From: Aquimarina amphilecti
GTDB lineage: Bacteria; Bacteroidota; Bacteroidia; Flavobacteriales; Flavobacteriaceae
DNA length: 64,000 nucleotides
Assembly (NCBI RefSeq): GCF_900109375.1
Contig: NZ_FOAB01000004.1
Location: forward strand, 582,565 to 646,564
Reading direction: 5' to 3'
The position numbers were made by a program, and so were the translations under genes. Each line of letters starts with the position of its first letter. Position 1 is the first letter of the stretch. This document shows positions 46,083 through 54,812 of the stretch, piece after piece. The notes beneath the pieces are model-generated. The model was given only the letters and a program-made list of their open reading frames with translations. It searched no databases and was not told the origin of the DNA.

Positions 46083-46574
46083 TTATTCATTCAGTTCTTT
46101 CCAGCATTTCTGTATTTCATGCTCAACTTCATTTTCCAGTTTAGGTAATATATTCATTATCCAATTTTGACTTTCTTTTGTCAGATATTCTTTTTTTTCA
46201 GAAAGCTTATATTTCATTGCTCCTTGAATAAGCGAAATCATTTCTTCAGTATTCGTTGTTCCATTTGCAAAATTAGGTCCGATTAAATATCTTAAAATAT
46301 CTTTTTCATATTCAGGCTTGAAATAGAGGATATGAGTTACTATAGGAAAATAAAAATAAAAGGTGCTGTTCGTTTTTGAAGCGTACTGTATTTTATTGAA
46401 TTCAGAAATTAGATAGTCAGTTTGGGATTCGGTCGTTTCAGAATTCAGGTTTTTTAGTAGGTCAAATGTTTTTCCAGCACTTGGAACAATAGAACTCATC
46501 CGACTTAAATCAGCAAATGTTTTTTCAAACTCAGTTTTTGTTTCTTTATTTTTTATCCAATCAAATATTCCCAA
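46083..46574 (-). CDS. Protein of unknown function (cassette gene, start uncertain)
   Basis: The coding frame is open through the attC site beyond 46600, but the cassette ends at 46595. Inside it no ATG comes before M-S-S-I (about residue 49 of the longest frame). A TTG at 46574, giving LGIFDWIKNKETKTEF, or the ATA 12 bases earlier, are the options. It has no signal peptide, is helical and has no recognised family. Cores GTTATACACA and TGTGTATAAC match perfectly over 10 bases. Confidence 0.6.
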   Translation of the reverse strand: MGIFDWIKNKETKTEFEKTFADLSRMSSIVPSAGKTFDLLKNLNSETTESQTDYLISEFNKIQYASKTNSTFYFYFPIVTHILYFKPEYEKDILRYLIGPNFANGTTNTEEMISLIQGAMKYKLSEKKEYLTKESQNWIMNILPKLENEVEHEIQKCWKELNE

Positions 46575-46594
46575 TTCTAAAAGTATGTTTTGCT

Positions 46595-46796
46595 TGTGTA
46601 TAACGGTCTTGTGTATGAAACGTAGTGCATTAAAAGACACTAGCTTTTCAGATTAACACAGAGCCAATTTTTTATATTTTGATTTAATTTTTCTATTCTT
46701 AAAGCCAAATTAAAAATTTGGCGGTCTTTGCAAACAAACACAAACCTTTCGATTGAACACTTAATTAGCTATGTTTTATACACCGTGTTGTAGAGC
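46595..46796 (-). repeat. attC site, family A variant (202 bp)
   Basis: Cores TGTGTATAAC (46595-46604) and GTTGTAGAGC (46787-46796). The inner GCCAAATTAAAAATTTGGC hairpin is as in family A; outer arms GTCTTGTGTATGAAAC and GCTATGTTTTATACACCG differ from it. Confidence 0.88.
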
Positions 46797-46801
46797 GTTT
46801 T

Positions 46802-47596
46802 TTATTGCTTTTCAATAGGTTGTTTCTGTTTATTAAATTCTAAAATTTCCATATGATAACCTAATGTGTTAAAATATTTTTTCAAATAATAGTCTTTGTA
46901 ATTAACTTTTGGTTTTCGAATATCCACAGTTATAAGGAAGTCACTAAAATCAAAATCATTGTATTTGTAATATTCTTCTCCATTGTATTTTGGATATCGA
47001 TTAATAACTTCTAATGCGCTATCGTAGTCGGTAGGTTGAATGTTCATATATCCCCAAATGTCAGAACCAAATCGTTCCATACTTGTTAAGAAGAAAATTC
47101 CCTTTTCTTGTTTCGTTGATAAATTCAGATTATTTAAGTCAAAACTCATTTGCTTTAAATTCAAATCCTCATGTTTATTTACTAAAATTCCGAAAATCAT
47201 ATTGTAATAAGCAGTTAACATTTCTTGATAACTGATTTGGTCAGATTTCACTTGCTTAATTACTTCCTTGTTTTTTATTGGATTGTCTTTGAACATATTG
47301 TAGTTCAAAGCTCTAATCATAAATATGTTTTCTAAAGTGCTTATGTCAGGTTTAGTTAAGAATTTGATATTCAGAATATCATTATTTGGTTTAATTGATT
47401 CCGCAATGAATTCTTTTTCTTTTTCAAGTTCAGGTGAACTAATTTTATAAATTTTTTCGAAAATCGAATTGTCTATACTGTTCGTATGATGGTAATTATG
47501 ATAAGCTTCTGCTAAAAGAACTAATTCAGATTGTTTCGCTTGAGAAAAGCAACTCAAAGTTAAAGTCAGAAGTATGATTCTGGTTATGTTCTTCAT
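46802..47596 (-). CDS. Secreted protein of unknown function (cassette gene)
   Basis: A 264-residue protein with signal peptide MKNITRIILLTLTLSCFSQ. The rest is helical, rich in charged residues. No family recognised. Cores GTTGTAGAGC at 46787 and GCTCTACAAC at 47607 are exact reverse complements over 10 bases. Confidence 0.75.
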   Translation of the reverse strand: MKNITRIILLTLTLSCFSQAKQSELVLLAEAYHNYHHTNSIDNSIFEKIYKISSPELEKEKEFIAESIKPNNDILNIKFLTKPDISTLENIFMIRALNYNMFKDNPIKNKEVIKQVKSDQISYQEMLTAYYNMIFGILVNKHEDLNLKQMSFDLNNLNLSTKQEKGIFFLTSMERFGSDIWGYMNIQPTDYDSALEVINRYPKYNGEEYYKYNDFDFSDFLITVDIRKPKVNYKDYYLKKYFNTLGYHMEILEFNKQKQPIEKQ

Positions 47597-47606
47597 TTTC
47601 TTAAAT

Positions 47607-47807
47607 GCTCTACAACGTCTCGGCTATGGTTAGTGCGGGATTATAAGGAACTGTCCTTTAGATTAAGCACTTAGCCAAAACTTTTTATTTTGTTTTATTT
47701 TTTCATTTTAAAGCCAAATCAAAATGATTTGGCGGACTCTCTAGATATACACAGACCTTAAGCTCAAAGCCTAAACCCCGCATTAATTATAGCCATTGTT
47801 GCTAGTA
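47607..47807 (-). repeat. attC site, family A (201 bp)
   Basis: Cores GCTCTACAAC (47607-47616) and GTTGCTAGTA (47798-47807). Arms CTCGGCTATGGTTAGTGCGGG and CCCGCATTAATTATAGCCATTG pair using G-T matches. The inner hairpin is GCCAAATC...GATTTGGC. Confidence 0.92.
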
Positions 47808-48526
47808 GTTTTTATTTTCCACGCACTATCAATTAATGGAACTTCGAATTCATCTCCAACGTTAACTTCTTGCATCATAATTTCCGTCTTTGGATGATTT
47901 TTAGTCAGAATTTTTACTTTTAAATTTGCAAAAAGAGAATCATTCGAATAATACTTATTAGTTACAATTCCGTTAACAGATAAATCAAAAGATTTACGAA
48001 AGTCCCAATCTAAATTTGGACAGTTACGGTCAAAAACACTATTATATTCACTAACTGGCATCTTAATATTTATAGTGTCATTTATTTGATACTTTTTATA
48101 TTTTTCATAACCTATAATTTTCTGTTCTTTCGCACACTCAACATAAGGCTTTTCACTTTCAATTATTTCGTTGACTTTATCTTGAATGTAAACTTTTTCA
48201 CCATTCAAATGTTGATGATAAGAATATAATATTAATCCAGACATATAATCATAGTGAGTTATTCCTAACGAATTAAAATATGCCACAATAGAGTCCGATT
48301 TAGAGTGATGTCTTAATAAATTATTTCTCAAGTGTAATCCGATTCCAAAATGTAAATTATTCGGTGTTGTATCATTTTCCTTTATATTCTTAAAGGTTTC
48401 GATATCCTCCGCAGTCAAGATCTCATTTAAATACTCAAAAGCGTAATTCAATTCTTTTGGGATTTCCCCCTTTCTATTACAAGACAGAAAGCAAAATATA
48501 GTAAGAATGATTATTAAGTTTCTCAA
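47783..48526 (-). CDS. DUF6794-like lipoprotein (cassette gene)
   Basis: A 247-residue lipoprotein (FLSCNRKGEIPKELNYAFEY). The pattern IPKELNYAFEYLNEIL, HFGIGLHLRNNLLRHHSKSD and YDYMSGLILYSYHQHLNGEKV fits DUF6794. It starts with TTG at 48526 and its coding frame passes through the R'' core: the last five codons (NNGYN, TAA at 47783) are attC sequence. The cores match at 9 of 10. Confidence 0.78.
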   Translation of the reverse strand: MRNLIIILTIFCFLSCNRKGEIPKELNYAFEYLNEILTAEDIETFKNIKENDTTPNNLHFGIGLHLRNNLLRHHSKSDSIVAYFNSLGITHYDYMSGLILYSYHQHLNGEKVYIQDKVNEIIESEKPYVECAKEQKIIGYEKYKKYQINDTINIKMPVSEYNSVFDRNCPNLDWDFRKSFDLSVNGIVTNKYYSNDSLFANLKVKILTKNHPKTEIMMQEVNVGDEFEVPLIDSAWKIKTTSNNGYN

Positions 48527-48538
48527 TGTTTCTTAAAT

Positions 48539-48611
48539 TACTGGCAACGTCTCTTGTATGTTGCGTTTGCTTCCCGAAGGGAGCAAATGAACTATACAAA
48601 ATGTTAGCGCC
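48539..48611 (-). repeat. attC site, family D (73 bp)
   Basis: Cores TACTGGCAAC (48539-48548) and GTTAGCGCC (48603-48611). It contains TCTTGTATGTTGCGTTTG, the CTTCCCGAAGGGAG hairpin and a matching ATACAAAAT end. Nearly identical copies are at 51768 and 60598. Confidence 0.94.
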
Positions 48612-48615
48612 TTTT

Positions 48616-49437
48616 TTATGTTGTTTTAAATAAATACCATCCATTCCCAATTTCTTTTATCATAATTATTCTACTGGGGTTCATTTTTGGTACATCTTGT
48701 TTATTCGGAATGTAGAAAAAGCCAACAGTATTATCAATCATTCCTCCGATTATAAATTCAAAACAATTTTCACAACTAATACTTGTTGAAATAGAATTAA
48801 TTAATAGTCTTTTATAATCGGTTTTGATTTGGTCTCCTAAGTTAATTTTGCGGTACGACTGTTCTTCTTTGTTAAATTCAGTGTTTTGAAGCTCATTCCT
48901 TAACTCTTCAAATTTTTCTCTCCTTTTTTCAAAGTGTTCAATAATTGTATGATCCAATGCTAAAGTCAATTTGATATTCTCTAATTTCCTATAAAAGTCT
49001 TCCTTTGATTTAAAAGTTCCGTCATCTTTCTGAATTAGAGTGTCGATTTGCTCTTCTGTCATTTTTTCCATTTCCAGCATTGCTTGTTCCATAAATCCGG
49101 TCATAGCCAATGCTCTGAGGGCATTTATTTTCCATTTTTTACCTTTTTCTAGATGAGCATATGTGTCAATACCTTTTCCTAAAGTGTCCAATATCGTAAT
49201 GTTTATAACAGCAGTATTTTCAGATTTGTCAAGAAGTTGGAATTTTAATTTTGTATTAGTTGGTAAGTCATTTGCGTTTGGATGTCCTTTATATTCTCTA
49301 GTAGAATATCTATTTGTCTTTCTAGCAAATTTTTTGTCTTTAAAAACTTTTTGAACAAGCTCTAAAGGCTCAAATTCTTGAGCATTACCAATTCCATAAA
49401 AGGTCAATAAAATCAATGTTGCTAAAAATCTACTCAT
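48616..49437 (-). CDS. Secreted protein of unknown function (cassette gene)
   Basis: A 273-residue protein with signal peptide MSRFLATLILLTFYGIGNAQ. A long charged helix fills residues 140-210 (EQIDTLIQKDDGTFKSKEDF onward). The end FFYIPNKQDVPKMNPSRIIMI is strand-rich. No named family. Cores GTTAGCGCC and GGCGCTAAC match perfectly over 9 bases. Confidence 0.73.
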   Translation of the reverse strand: MSRFLATLILLTFYGIGNAQEFEPLELVQKVFKDKKFARKTNRYSTREYKGHPNANDLPTNTKLKFQLLDKSENTAVINITILDTLGKGIDTYAHLEKGKKWKINALRALAMTGFMEQAMLEMEKMTEEQIDTLIQKDDGTFKSKEDFYRKLENIKLTLALDHTIIEHFEKRREKFEELRNELQNTEFNKEEQSYRKINLGDQIKTDYKRLLINSISTSISCENCFEFIIGGMIDNTVGFFYIPNKQDVPKMNPSRIIMIKEIGNGWYLFKTT

Positions 49438-49450
49438 TTTTGTTCAAATT

Positions 49451-49649
49451 GGCGCTAACGTCTCGGCTATGGTTAGTGCGGGATTAAATTGGCGTTTAAT
49501 TTCCAGTTAAGCACTTAGCCAAAACTTTTTATTTTGTTTTATCTTTTTTGTTTAAAGCCAAATCAAAAGATTTGGCGGACTTGGTTATTTAAATAGACTT
49601 TTGATTTTATGCCAAAACCCCGTATTAACTATAGCCTTTGTTACCAGTA
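49451..49649 (-). repeat. attC site, family A (199 bp)
   Basis: Cores GGCGCTAAC (49451-49459) and GTTACCAGTA (49640-49649). Standard family A interior with the GCCAAATCAAAAGATTTGGC hairpin. The last codons and stop of the neighbouring gene lie inside it. Confidence 0.94.
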
Positions 49650-50415
49650 GTTTTTCTTCATTTTCTTGTTCAGATTCATATTCTTCAATAGTCCAATCCT
49701 CTCCAATCCCATTTCGATAAGCCGTTTGTCCGTAATTCAGATAATAAACATCATTAAGAGTCGGGTCAAGTTTTATAATTTCTTCTAAACAAACCAATTT
49801 AGAATCTTCGATTTTAGGTTCATATTCTGTATGGAATTGCCAATCACCATCTTCATTATGATGAACATACAAAATGGGTTTACCTTCAAAAGTCTGATGA
49901 GTTGTATAAACTCCTAAATTTTTCTCTTCTTGATATTTAAAATCAGTATTCCTATCAAGTAAAGGCTGTTTGAATTTCCAATTTTCATTAAACCCACTTT
50001 CCCAAGGCCACTTATTTTCTTTATCAGGCCAAATCATTTGTAAAACAGGAAAATCAAACGTCTTTTCATAGTACCATCCAGCATAACCTAGATAGTCAGA
50101 ATAATTCTCCTCTTTAACTTGTAAGAATTGAATTTCATAACCTTCTAATAATCCAGAGTATGTCTTATTAGGTTTATATTTTTTTCCTTTTCTTATTTCG
50201 TCTCTTAATCCATTTAAAAGATGTCCCATAACATCAGTTTTAAGACCGAAAATTATTATTTCAGGATGTTGGAATTTTTCATAAAGACCAATTGTATAAA
50301 CAAATGCAGGTGAATAACCATCACTTTCTAGTAAAGCTAAATGACAATCGTATTCCTTAATGTCGCTCACTATCCTTTCTTTCGCTTTTTTATCGTGCTC
50401 TTCGTGATTTTCCAT
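49585..50415 (-). CDS. DUF4262 family protein with an attC-encoded tail (cassette gene)
   Basis: A 276-residue cytoplasmic protein. The DUF4262 core is clear: KEYDCHLALLESDGYSPAFV, YTIGLYEKFQHPEIIIFGL and GHLLNGLRDEIRKGKKYKP within the first 85 residues. The frame passes the R'' core at 49640-49649 and the final 18-20 codons (KAIVNTGFWHKIKSLFK, stop at 49585) are encoded by the attC site. DUF4262 proteins are often found near toxin and phage-related genes, but the function is unknown. Cores match perfectly over 10 bases. Confidence 0.88.
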   Translation of the reverse strand: MENHEEHDKKAKERIVSDIKEYDCHLALLESDGYSPAFVYTIGLYEKFQHPEIIIFGLKTDVMGHLLNGLRDEIRKGKKYKPNKTYSGLLEGYEIQFLQVKEENYSDYLGYAGWYYEKTFDFPVLQMIWPDKENKWPWESGFNENWKFKQPLLDRNTDFKYQEEKNLGVYTTHQTFEGKPILYVHHNEDGDWQFHTEYEPKIEDSKLVCLEEIIKLDPTLNDVYYLNYGQTAYRNGIGEDWTIEEYESEQENEEKLLVTKAIVNTGFWHKIKSLFK

Positions 50416-50417
50416 AT

Positions 50418-50558
50418 TACTGGTAACGTGTTTGTGTATGGTTAGTTGCGTGTTTCAGCAACTAATTTAGTAAACAAAAACGGACGCGAGAAAATTCCGC
50501 AGGAATTTTCCAAATAGGCACTTGCCAAAGCAATTAATTATACACGTTGTTGTGCATA
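50418..50558 (-). repeat. attC site, family E (141 bp)
   Basis: Cores TACTGGTAAC (50418-50427) and GTTGTGCATA (50549-50558). The apical hairpin is AAAATTCCgcaGGAATTTT, as in the sites at 43138 and 63877. Outer arms GTGTTTGTGTATGG and AATTATACACG. Confidence 0.9.
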
Positions 50559-50565
50559 GTTGTTT

Positions 50566-51180
50566 TTAAAATGGTTGTATTTCCTTATTAATCAGGTTGT
50601 CGTTTTTGTCAAAAGTCTTGATTACAATTTTTGTCTTAAATTTTTCTCTTGTTATGTATTCTGATAAGTTTCCATTTTCGTCAAAGTCATTTTCTCTGTA
50701 AGGTTCAAATTCTCCAGTTTTATAAAGTTCCTCATTTTCTATAATTCCATCTTTTCTGAAGTATTTGATATACTTTGGTTTTCCATTCTCAAATTTTCCC
50801 TCAAGTCTTTTATTCCCATTTGAGTAAAAATCAGTTTCTATTCCATTACAAACCTTTTCACAATTCAGATAAGTCCATCTTTGAGAATGCAATTCATTTC
50901 CTCCAGCAAAAAGTATTTTTGGAATATAAATAGTGTCAATTTTTGTTTTTACTACTGCAGTGTGTTGGGCAATCCAATCGTCAATTTCTCTATAAACAGT
51001 TATGTATTCATAATTCAGTTCAGATGATAATTCAGGCATTAAAATTTCGAATTCAGGACTTATCTTTTCGTTAGTGCATTGATTTATGAAAGTTAAGTTC
51101 AAGTTTTTCTTTCCGTTGTTTTGGCTAAAACACGAGAAGCTAATAGTTAGCAGAAAGATTGTTTTAAGTACTGTTTTCAT
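50566..51180 (-). CDS. Secreted YwqK/MORN-like protein (cassette gene)
   Basis: A 204-residue protein from the ATG at 51180 (signal peptide MKTVLKTIFLLTISFSCFS); the longer frame starts in the core. The C-terminal half has MORN-variant repeats (FYSNGNKRLEGKFENGKP; KYFRKDGIIENEELYKTGEF; NDFDENGNLSEYITREKF), the type annotated as toxin-antitoxin YwqK family. Cores GTTGTGCATA and TATGCACAAC match perfectly. The first part is unassigned. Confidence 0.8.
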   Translation of the reverse strand: MKTVLKTIFLLTISFSCFSQNNGKKNLNLTFINQCTNEKISPEFEILMPELSSELNYEYITVYREIDDWIAQHTAVVKTKIDTIYIPKILFAGGNELHSQRWTYLNCEKVCNGIETDFYSNGNKRLEGKFENGKPKYIKYFRKDGIIENEELYKTGEFEPYRENDFDENGNLSEYITREKFKTKIVIKTFDKNDNLINKEIQPF

Positions 51181-51183
51181 AAT

Positions 51184-51360
51184 TATGCACAACGTTTAAT
51201 ATATGTGTCGTAGCAGAGCAAAATGTTACCTTGCTTTTTGATTTTTCTGCGCATTGATTGCTAATTTTTACTTTCTGCAAGCATTGCGCCTTACCAAAAA
51301 TACAACTACCTTTCGATTGATCACTAAGTTGCTATGATCACATATATGTTGTTGTAGCAC
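51184..51360 (-). repeat. attC site, family B (177 bp)
   Basis: Cores TATGCACAAC (51184-51193) and GTTGTAGCAC (51351-51360). It reads GTTTAATATATGTGTCGTAG at the low end and GCTATGATCACATATATG at the high end; those arms pair. Five copies of this family are all exactly 177 bp. Confidence 0.94.
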
Positions 51361-51368
51361 GTTTTTAT

Positions 51369-51758
51369 TTACAATTCTGATAATAATTCTGAATCAACTT
51401 TAGGGTTATTTTTAATAAATTCTTTTAATTCCTTAATTGGTTTTCCAGCTACTAATTCAGAATTAGTATTTTCAATTCGTTTTAGCATATTAATTCCCAT
51501 ATGAGATGGTTTGTCCATTAAGGAGCTATATAAAGATTCTTCATAATTTAGAGTTTCGAGTCCGTATAAGATAGTCCAGAAAACACCAGCTCCATCATCA
51601 TTTGGGTATCGTTCAAAAACTCTAAAAAGCGTATTGATTCCGAGTTCTGCTTTTCCACTTTCCCAGAGTTTGTTCACAAGTTCGTCCAATCTCAGCCAAT
51701 TCCCATCAACTGGTTTAAAAGATTCTATTTCGGATAATATTTCTTGTGTTGATTTCAT
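51369..51758 (-). CDS. Small immunity-type protein of unknown family (cassette gene)
   Basis: A 129-residue cytoplasmic protein starting at the ATG at 51758 (MKSTQEILSEIESF); upstream frame is attC. GAGVFWTILYGLETLNYEESL and KPSHMGINMLKRIENTNSEL resemble the pattern of small acidic immunity-like proteins, but I cannot assign the family. The flanking cores GTTGTAGCAC and GTGCCCTAAC match at 7 of 10. Confidence 0.65.
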   Translation of the reverse strand: MKSTQEILSEIESFKPVDGNWLRLDELVNKLWESGKAELGINTLFRVFERYPNDDGAGVFWTILYGLETLNYEESLYSSLMDKPSHMGINMLKRIENTNSELVAGKPIKELKEFIKNNPKVDSELLSEL

Positions 51759-51767
51759 TATTTCAAT

Positions 51768-51840
51768 GTGCCCTAACGTCTCTTGTATGTTGCGTTTGCT
51801 TCCCGAAGGGAGCATATGCAATATACAAATTGTTATATGC
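51768..51840 (-). repeat. attC site, family D (73 bp)
   Basis: Cores GTGCCCTAAC (51768-51777) and GTTATATGC (51832-51840). The interior is nearly identical to the sites at 48539 and 60598, including the CTTCCCGAAGGGAG hairpin. Confidence 0.94.
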
Positions 51841-51846
51841 TTTTTG

Positions 51847-52422
51847 TTATTGTATTTCTGCTCTTAAATTTTCTATTTCAATATCCCAAAAACTAGATTC
51901 TAAATAGTAATCAGAATTCAATGATTTGAATTTTTCTTCTAATTCATTTAAGTCTATTTTAGTAAACTTTGAATCAAAAAATCCGTCCTCTCCATACTTG
52001 GAATTTATCTCTTCAATAAAATTTCGGTATATAAGTAGGAAGCTAGCTAATTCGGAAATGTTTTTATTTACTGTGCCTATAATTTCAAATCCTTGTTCGT
52101 GATCTAATAATATGATCCGGTCATTTTGAGATGTATCTATACAAATTGGATTTCCAGAATTATCAGAGCCTAGAATCCAATAAAATTTAGTGGTAGGATC
52201 TAAATCATCATATTCATAATAATCTAATATATTATTAAATTTCCAATCATAACTTCTTAATCCAAATCCAAGATAAGGAGCAGCGTCTTCGGGGAATCCT
52301 ATTTTAAGAAATTCATTTGTTGATTCATTAATTTCTGATTTTTCCAATTCACAAGAGTCAAATTCTGTCCATCTATCTGATTCATTTTGAATCCATTTTA
52401 ACTTAAATTCAGCAGGGTTCAT
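51847..52422 (-). CDS. SUKH (SMI1/KNR4)-like immunity protein (cassette gene)
   Basis: A 191-residue cytoplasmic protein. The pattern NEFLKIGFPEDAAPYLGFG, FYWILGSDNSGNPICID, RIILLDHEQGFE and NKNISELASFLLIY is that of SUKH-superfamily immunity proteins, which neutralise polymorphic toxins in characterised cases. It is the second gene of a two-gene cassette, 11 bases after the gene at 52434. No toxin gene is next to it. Confidence 0.75.
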   Translation of the reverse strand: MNPAEFKLKWIQNESDRWTEFDSCELEKSEINESTNEFLKIGFPEDAAPYLGFGLRSYDWKFNNILDYYEYDDLDPTTKFYWILGSDNSGNPICIDTSQNDRIILLDHEQGFEIIGTVNKNISELASFLLIYRNFIEEINSKYGEDGFFDSKFTKIDLNELEEKFKSLNSDYYLESSFWDIEIENLRAEIQ

Positions 52423-52433
52423 TTTTTATATAG

Positions 52434-53075
52434 TTATTTTTGTTTTTCAAGTAAGCGTTTTTCAATGCGAAATATGAGTTTGAAAACAAAATCGAAATAT
52501 GGTTTTGCATTCTCGTTAGCAAAACGTTCCATTTGTAAAGCTTGAAAAGTTGGGATTATTTTTTGATTAACACGTACTTCTTTCAAATCCTCATTTGGAT
52601 TAATCAAACTACCTTGAAACATTTTTGATTCATCAGGCAAATCAGATAATATTTTACTTGAGTCAGCGTGTGAAAACCCATTCCGCATTAACTGACGAAT
52701 TGTATCAAAAAGGAAGGTCTTTTCATCTGTTGTAATCAATTCTAGTTTTTTACATTTTTCAATTGAATTACCTAATGGAATAGAACCATATTTTTTATTT
52801 GGCTCGCTAAATACATCGTTCCATTTCTCAATTGGTAAAGGTCCAATTCCAGTTTCATTGTTAATCAATGCAAGTTTTAAAAGACGTTCTAATAAGTTAT
52901 TTGTTAATGTAATACTAGCTCTATTTAATTCAAGAATTAGACATTTGTTAATCTCAAATATTAAAGTATTAAACTCACAAAAAACCTTGAGATTAAAATC
53001 AAAATATTTGGCAAATACAGGGAAGTTATTATTCAGTTTTTCTATAAAACTCTTCTCAAAGATTTCTTTCTCCAT
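52434..53075 (-). CDS. Helical protein of unknown function (cassette gene)
   Basis: A 213-residue protein, strongly helical and charged, with RQLMRNGFSHADSSKIL near residue 133. It looks like the small alpha-helical proteins (HEPN-like) seen near immunity genes, but no catalytic motif is confirmed. First gene of the two-gene cassette enclosed by GTTATATGC (51832) and GCATATAAC (53093), a perfect 9-base match. Confidence 0.65.
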   Translation of the reverse strand: MEKEIFEKSFIEKLNNNFPVFAKYFDFNLKVFCEFNTLIFEINKCLILELNRASITLTNNLLERLLKLALINNETGIGPLPIEKWNDVFSEPNKKYGSIPLGNSIEKCKKLELITTDEKTFLFDTIRQLMRNGFSHADSSKILSDLPDESKMFQGSLINPNEDLKEVRVNQKIIPTFQALQMERFANENAKPYFDFVFKLIFRIEKRLLEKQK

Positions 53076-53092
53076 TTAGTTTGTCTTTGCTT

Positions 53093-53291
53093 GCATATAA
53101 CGGTTCGGCTAAGGTTAGTACGGGATTAAAAAGCGATTACTTTTCGGTTAAGCACTTAGCCAATTTTTTTTATTTTGTTTTATCTTTTTTGTTATAAAGC
53201 CAAATCAAAAGATTTGGCGGACTTGATTAAAAGCACTAACTTTTGAGTTAAGCACCAAAACCCGTATTAATTATAGCCATTGTTACCCAAC
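53093..53291 (-). repeat. attC site, family A (199 bp)
   Basis: Cores GCATATAAC (53093-53101) and GTTACCCAAC (53282-53291). Standard family A interior with the GCCAAATC/GATTTGGC hairpin. Confidence 0.94.
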
Positions 53292-53295
53292 TTTT

Positions 53296-53718
53296 TTATT
53301 TTTTCTCTACGAATTTATAAATCTGTTTATCTTTTTTATCTGTATGATATTCTTTTTCGTCAGTCAATATTTTTGCTTTCATAATGAAGCTTAATTCAGT
53401 CGTACTTTTTGTTTTTGATTTAGTTTTTCCTAGAATTATTTCAACGTCAAATTTTACCTTTAAAGTAGCTTTTTTAATTTCTTTAATGTCAATATTGTGT
53501 TTTTCCAAGTCCTCTATAAACCATCCCGAGATTTCATAAAACATATTAAAATCTATAAGGGATTCAATTCCGTTTAAAATTTGAGTCTTATTGATAAAAT
53601 CAAATTCTAATATACCTGATTTTAATTCAGTTAGTTTGTCCAAATCATTAGCCATTCTCCAACCAACAAACATATCGCAAAAAATATCAGTGTGATGTTG
53701 GAGTCTTTTTCTTCTCAT
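53296..53718 (-). CDS. Small protein of unknown function (cassette gene)
   Basis: A 140-residue protein, basic at both ends, with FCDMFVGWRMANDLDKLTEL near residue 13 and a strand-rich end (TLKVKFDVEIILGKTKSKTK). No signal peptide, no family. Cores GTTACCCAAC and GTTGGGTAAC match perfectly over 10 bases. Confidence 0.7.
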   Translation of the reverse strand: MRRKRLQHHTDIFCDMFVGWRMANDLDKLTELKSGILEFDFINKTQILNGIESLIDFNMFYEISGWFIEDLEKHNIDIKEIKKATLKVKFDVEIILGKTKSKTKSTTELSFIMKAKILTDEKEYHTDKKDKQIYKFVEKK

Positions 53719-53727
53719 TTTGTTAAT

Positions 53728-53904
53728 GTTGGGTAACGTTTAATATATGTGTCGTAGCAGGGCAAAATGTTACCAAGCCATCGACTTTTTCTGCACATTG
53801 ATTGCTAACTTATTCTTTTTGCAAGTAATGTGCCTTTGCAAATATACTCGAACCAATCGATTGAAAAACAAACTGCTATGATCACATATATGTTGTTGTG
53901 CATA
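53728..53904 (-). repeat. attC site, family B (177 bp)
   Basis: Cores GTTGGGTAAC (53728-53737) and GTTGTGCATA (53895-53904). Interior slightly diverged from the other family B copies (CCAAGCCATCGACTTTTTC) but of identical length. Confidence 0.93.
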
Positions 53905-53905
53905 G

Positions 53906-54526
53906 TTATTTTTTCCAGATTCCAAATTCGTTCTGGATTATATTTAATATTTCGGACATATAAATTAATTCGTCAATTTCAGGATAATGTTTTAAATAAC
54001 TTTTCGGATTGGAGTATTCGAAGTGATTGGTTTCTTCTTGTTGTTTAACCTTAACTATAAATCCAGTTCCATCAGTAATCATAATTCTTCTTTCAGATGA
54101 GAGATATTCCTCAAAAATCTTTCCTCTAATAGTATCTATAACTTTTTCTACATTCCCTCGTTTAACCATTTTCCATTGGATTTTTCTCATATCAGGTAAA
54201 TCCAAAATATGACTACGAACAAAGTTTTGAAAAACGAATTCCAAATCACTTTTTGATTTTAGAGTTTTCTTTTCAGTTCTCAGTTTTGCTTGTCCATCAA
54301 CTTTTGCGTAATGCTCGTAAAATTCCGCTGACCATTTCTTAGATTTATTTTTAAACATTCTAAAAAGGGAGGAGTAATTAGTTATTCCTCCACCTTGATA
54401 AATTCTAACTTCAGTTTCATAAGTTAGAGAATCAGTTAAATTAAGATCATAATTAATTTCGGTAAGATTTTGAGAATATAAACTAAGACTTAATAGTGGG
54501 ATCAAAAATAATATTATGTTTTTCAT
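53906..54526 (-). CDS. Secreted protein of unknown function (cassette gene)
   Basis: A 206-residue protein with signal peptide MKNIILFLIPLLSLSLYSQ. Its mature part (TYETEVRIYQGGGITNYSSL; RIMITDGTGFIVKVKQQEE) resembles GLPGLI-type small secreted proteins of Bacteroidota in layout. No function. Its stop is next to core GTTGTGCATA, which pairs exactly with TATGCACAAC at 54630; the 5' side has a 103-base untranslated lead. Confidence 0.7.
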   Translation of the reverse strand: MKNIILFLIPLLSLSLYSQNLTEINYDLNLTDSLTYETEVRIYQGGGITNYSSLFRMFKNKSKKWSAEFYEHYAKVDGQAKLRTEKKTLKSKSDLEFVFQNFVRSHILDLPDMRKIQWKMVKRGNVEKVIDTIRGKIFEEYLSSERRIMITDGTGFIVKVKQQEETNHFEYSNPKSYLKHYPEIDELIYMSEILNIIQNEFGIWKK

Positions 54527-54629
54527 CGATTTAATTCGTTTACTCGAAACTAAATTTATTAAGTCAATTATGTAAATCAGAATGAGTAAACCATTCTTTT
54601 GAGTTAGTCAACTATTATTTTTTTACAAT

Positions 54630-54806
54630 TATGCACAACGTTTAATATATGTGTCGTAGCAGTGCAAAATGTTACCTTGCTTTTCGATTTTTTTGCGCAT
54701 TGATTGCTAACTTTTACTTTCTGCAAGCATTGCGCCTTACCAAAAATACAACAACCTTTCGATTCATCACCTAGCTGCTATGATCACATATATAGTGTTG
54801 TAACAC
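54630..54806 (-). repeat. attC site, family B (177 bp)
   Basis: Cores TATGCACAAC (54630-54639) and GTTGTAACAC (54797-54806). Standard family B interior. Confidence 0.94.
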
Positions 54807-54812
54807 GTTTGT

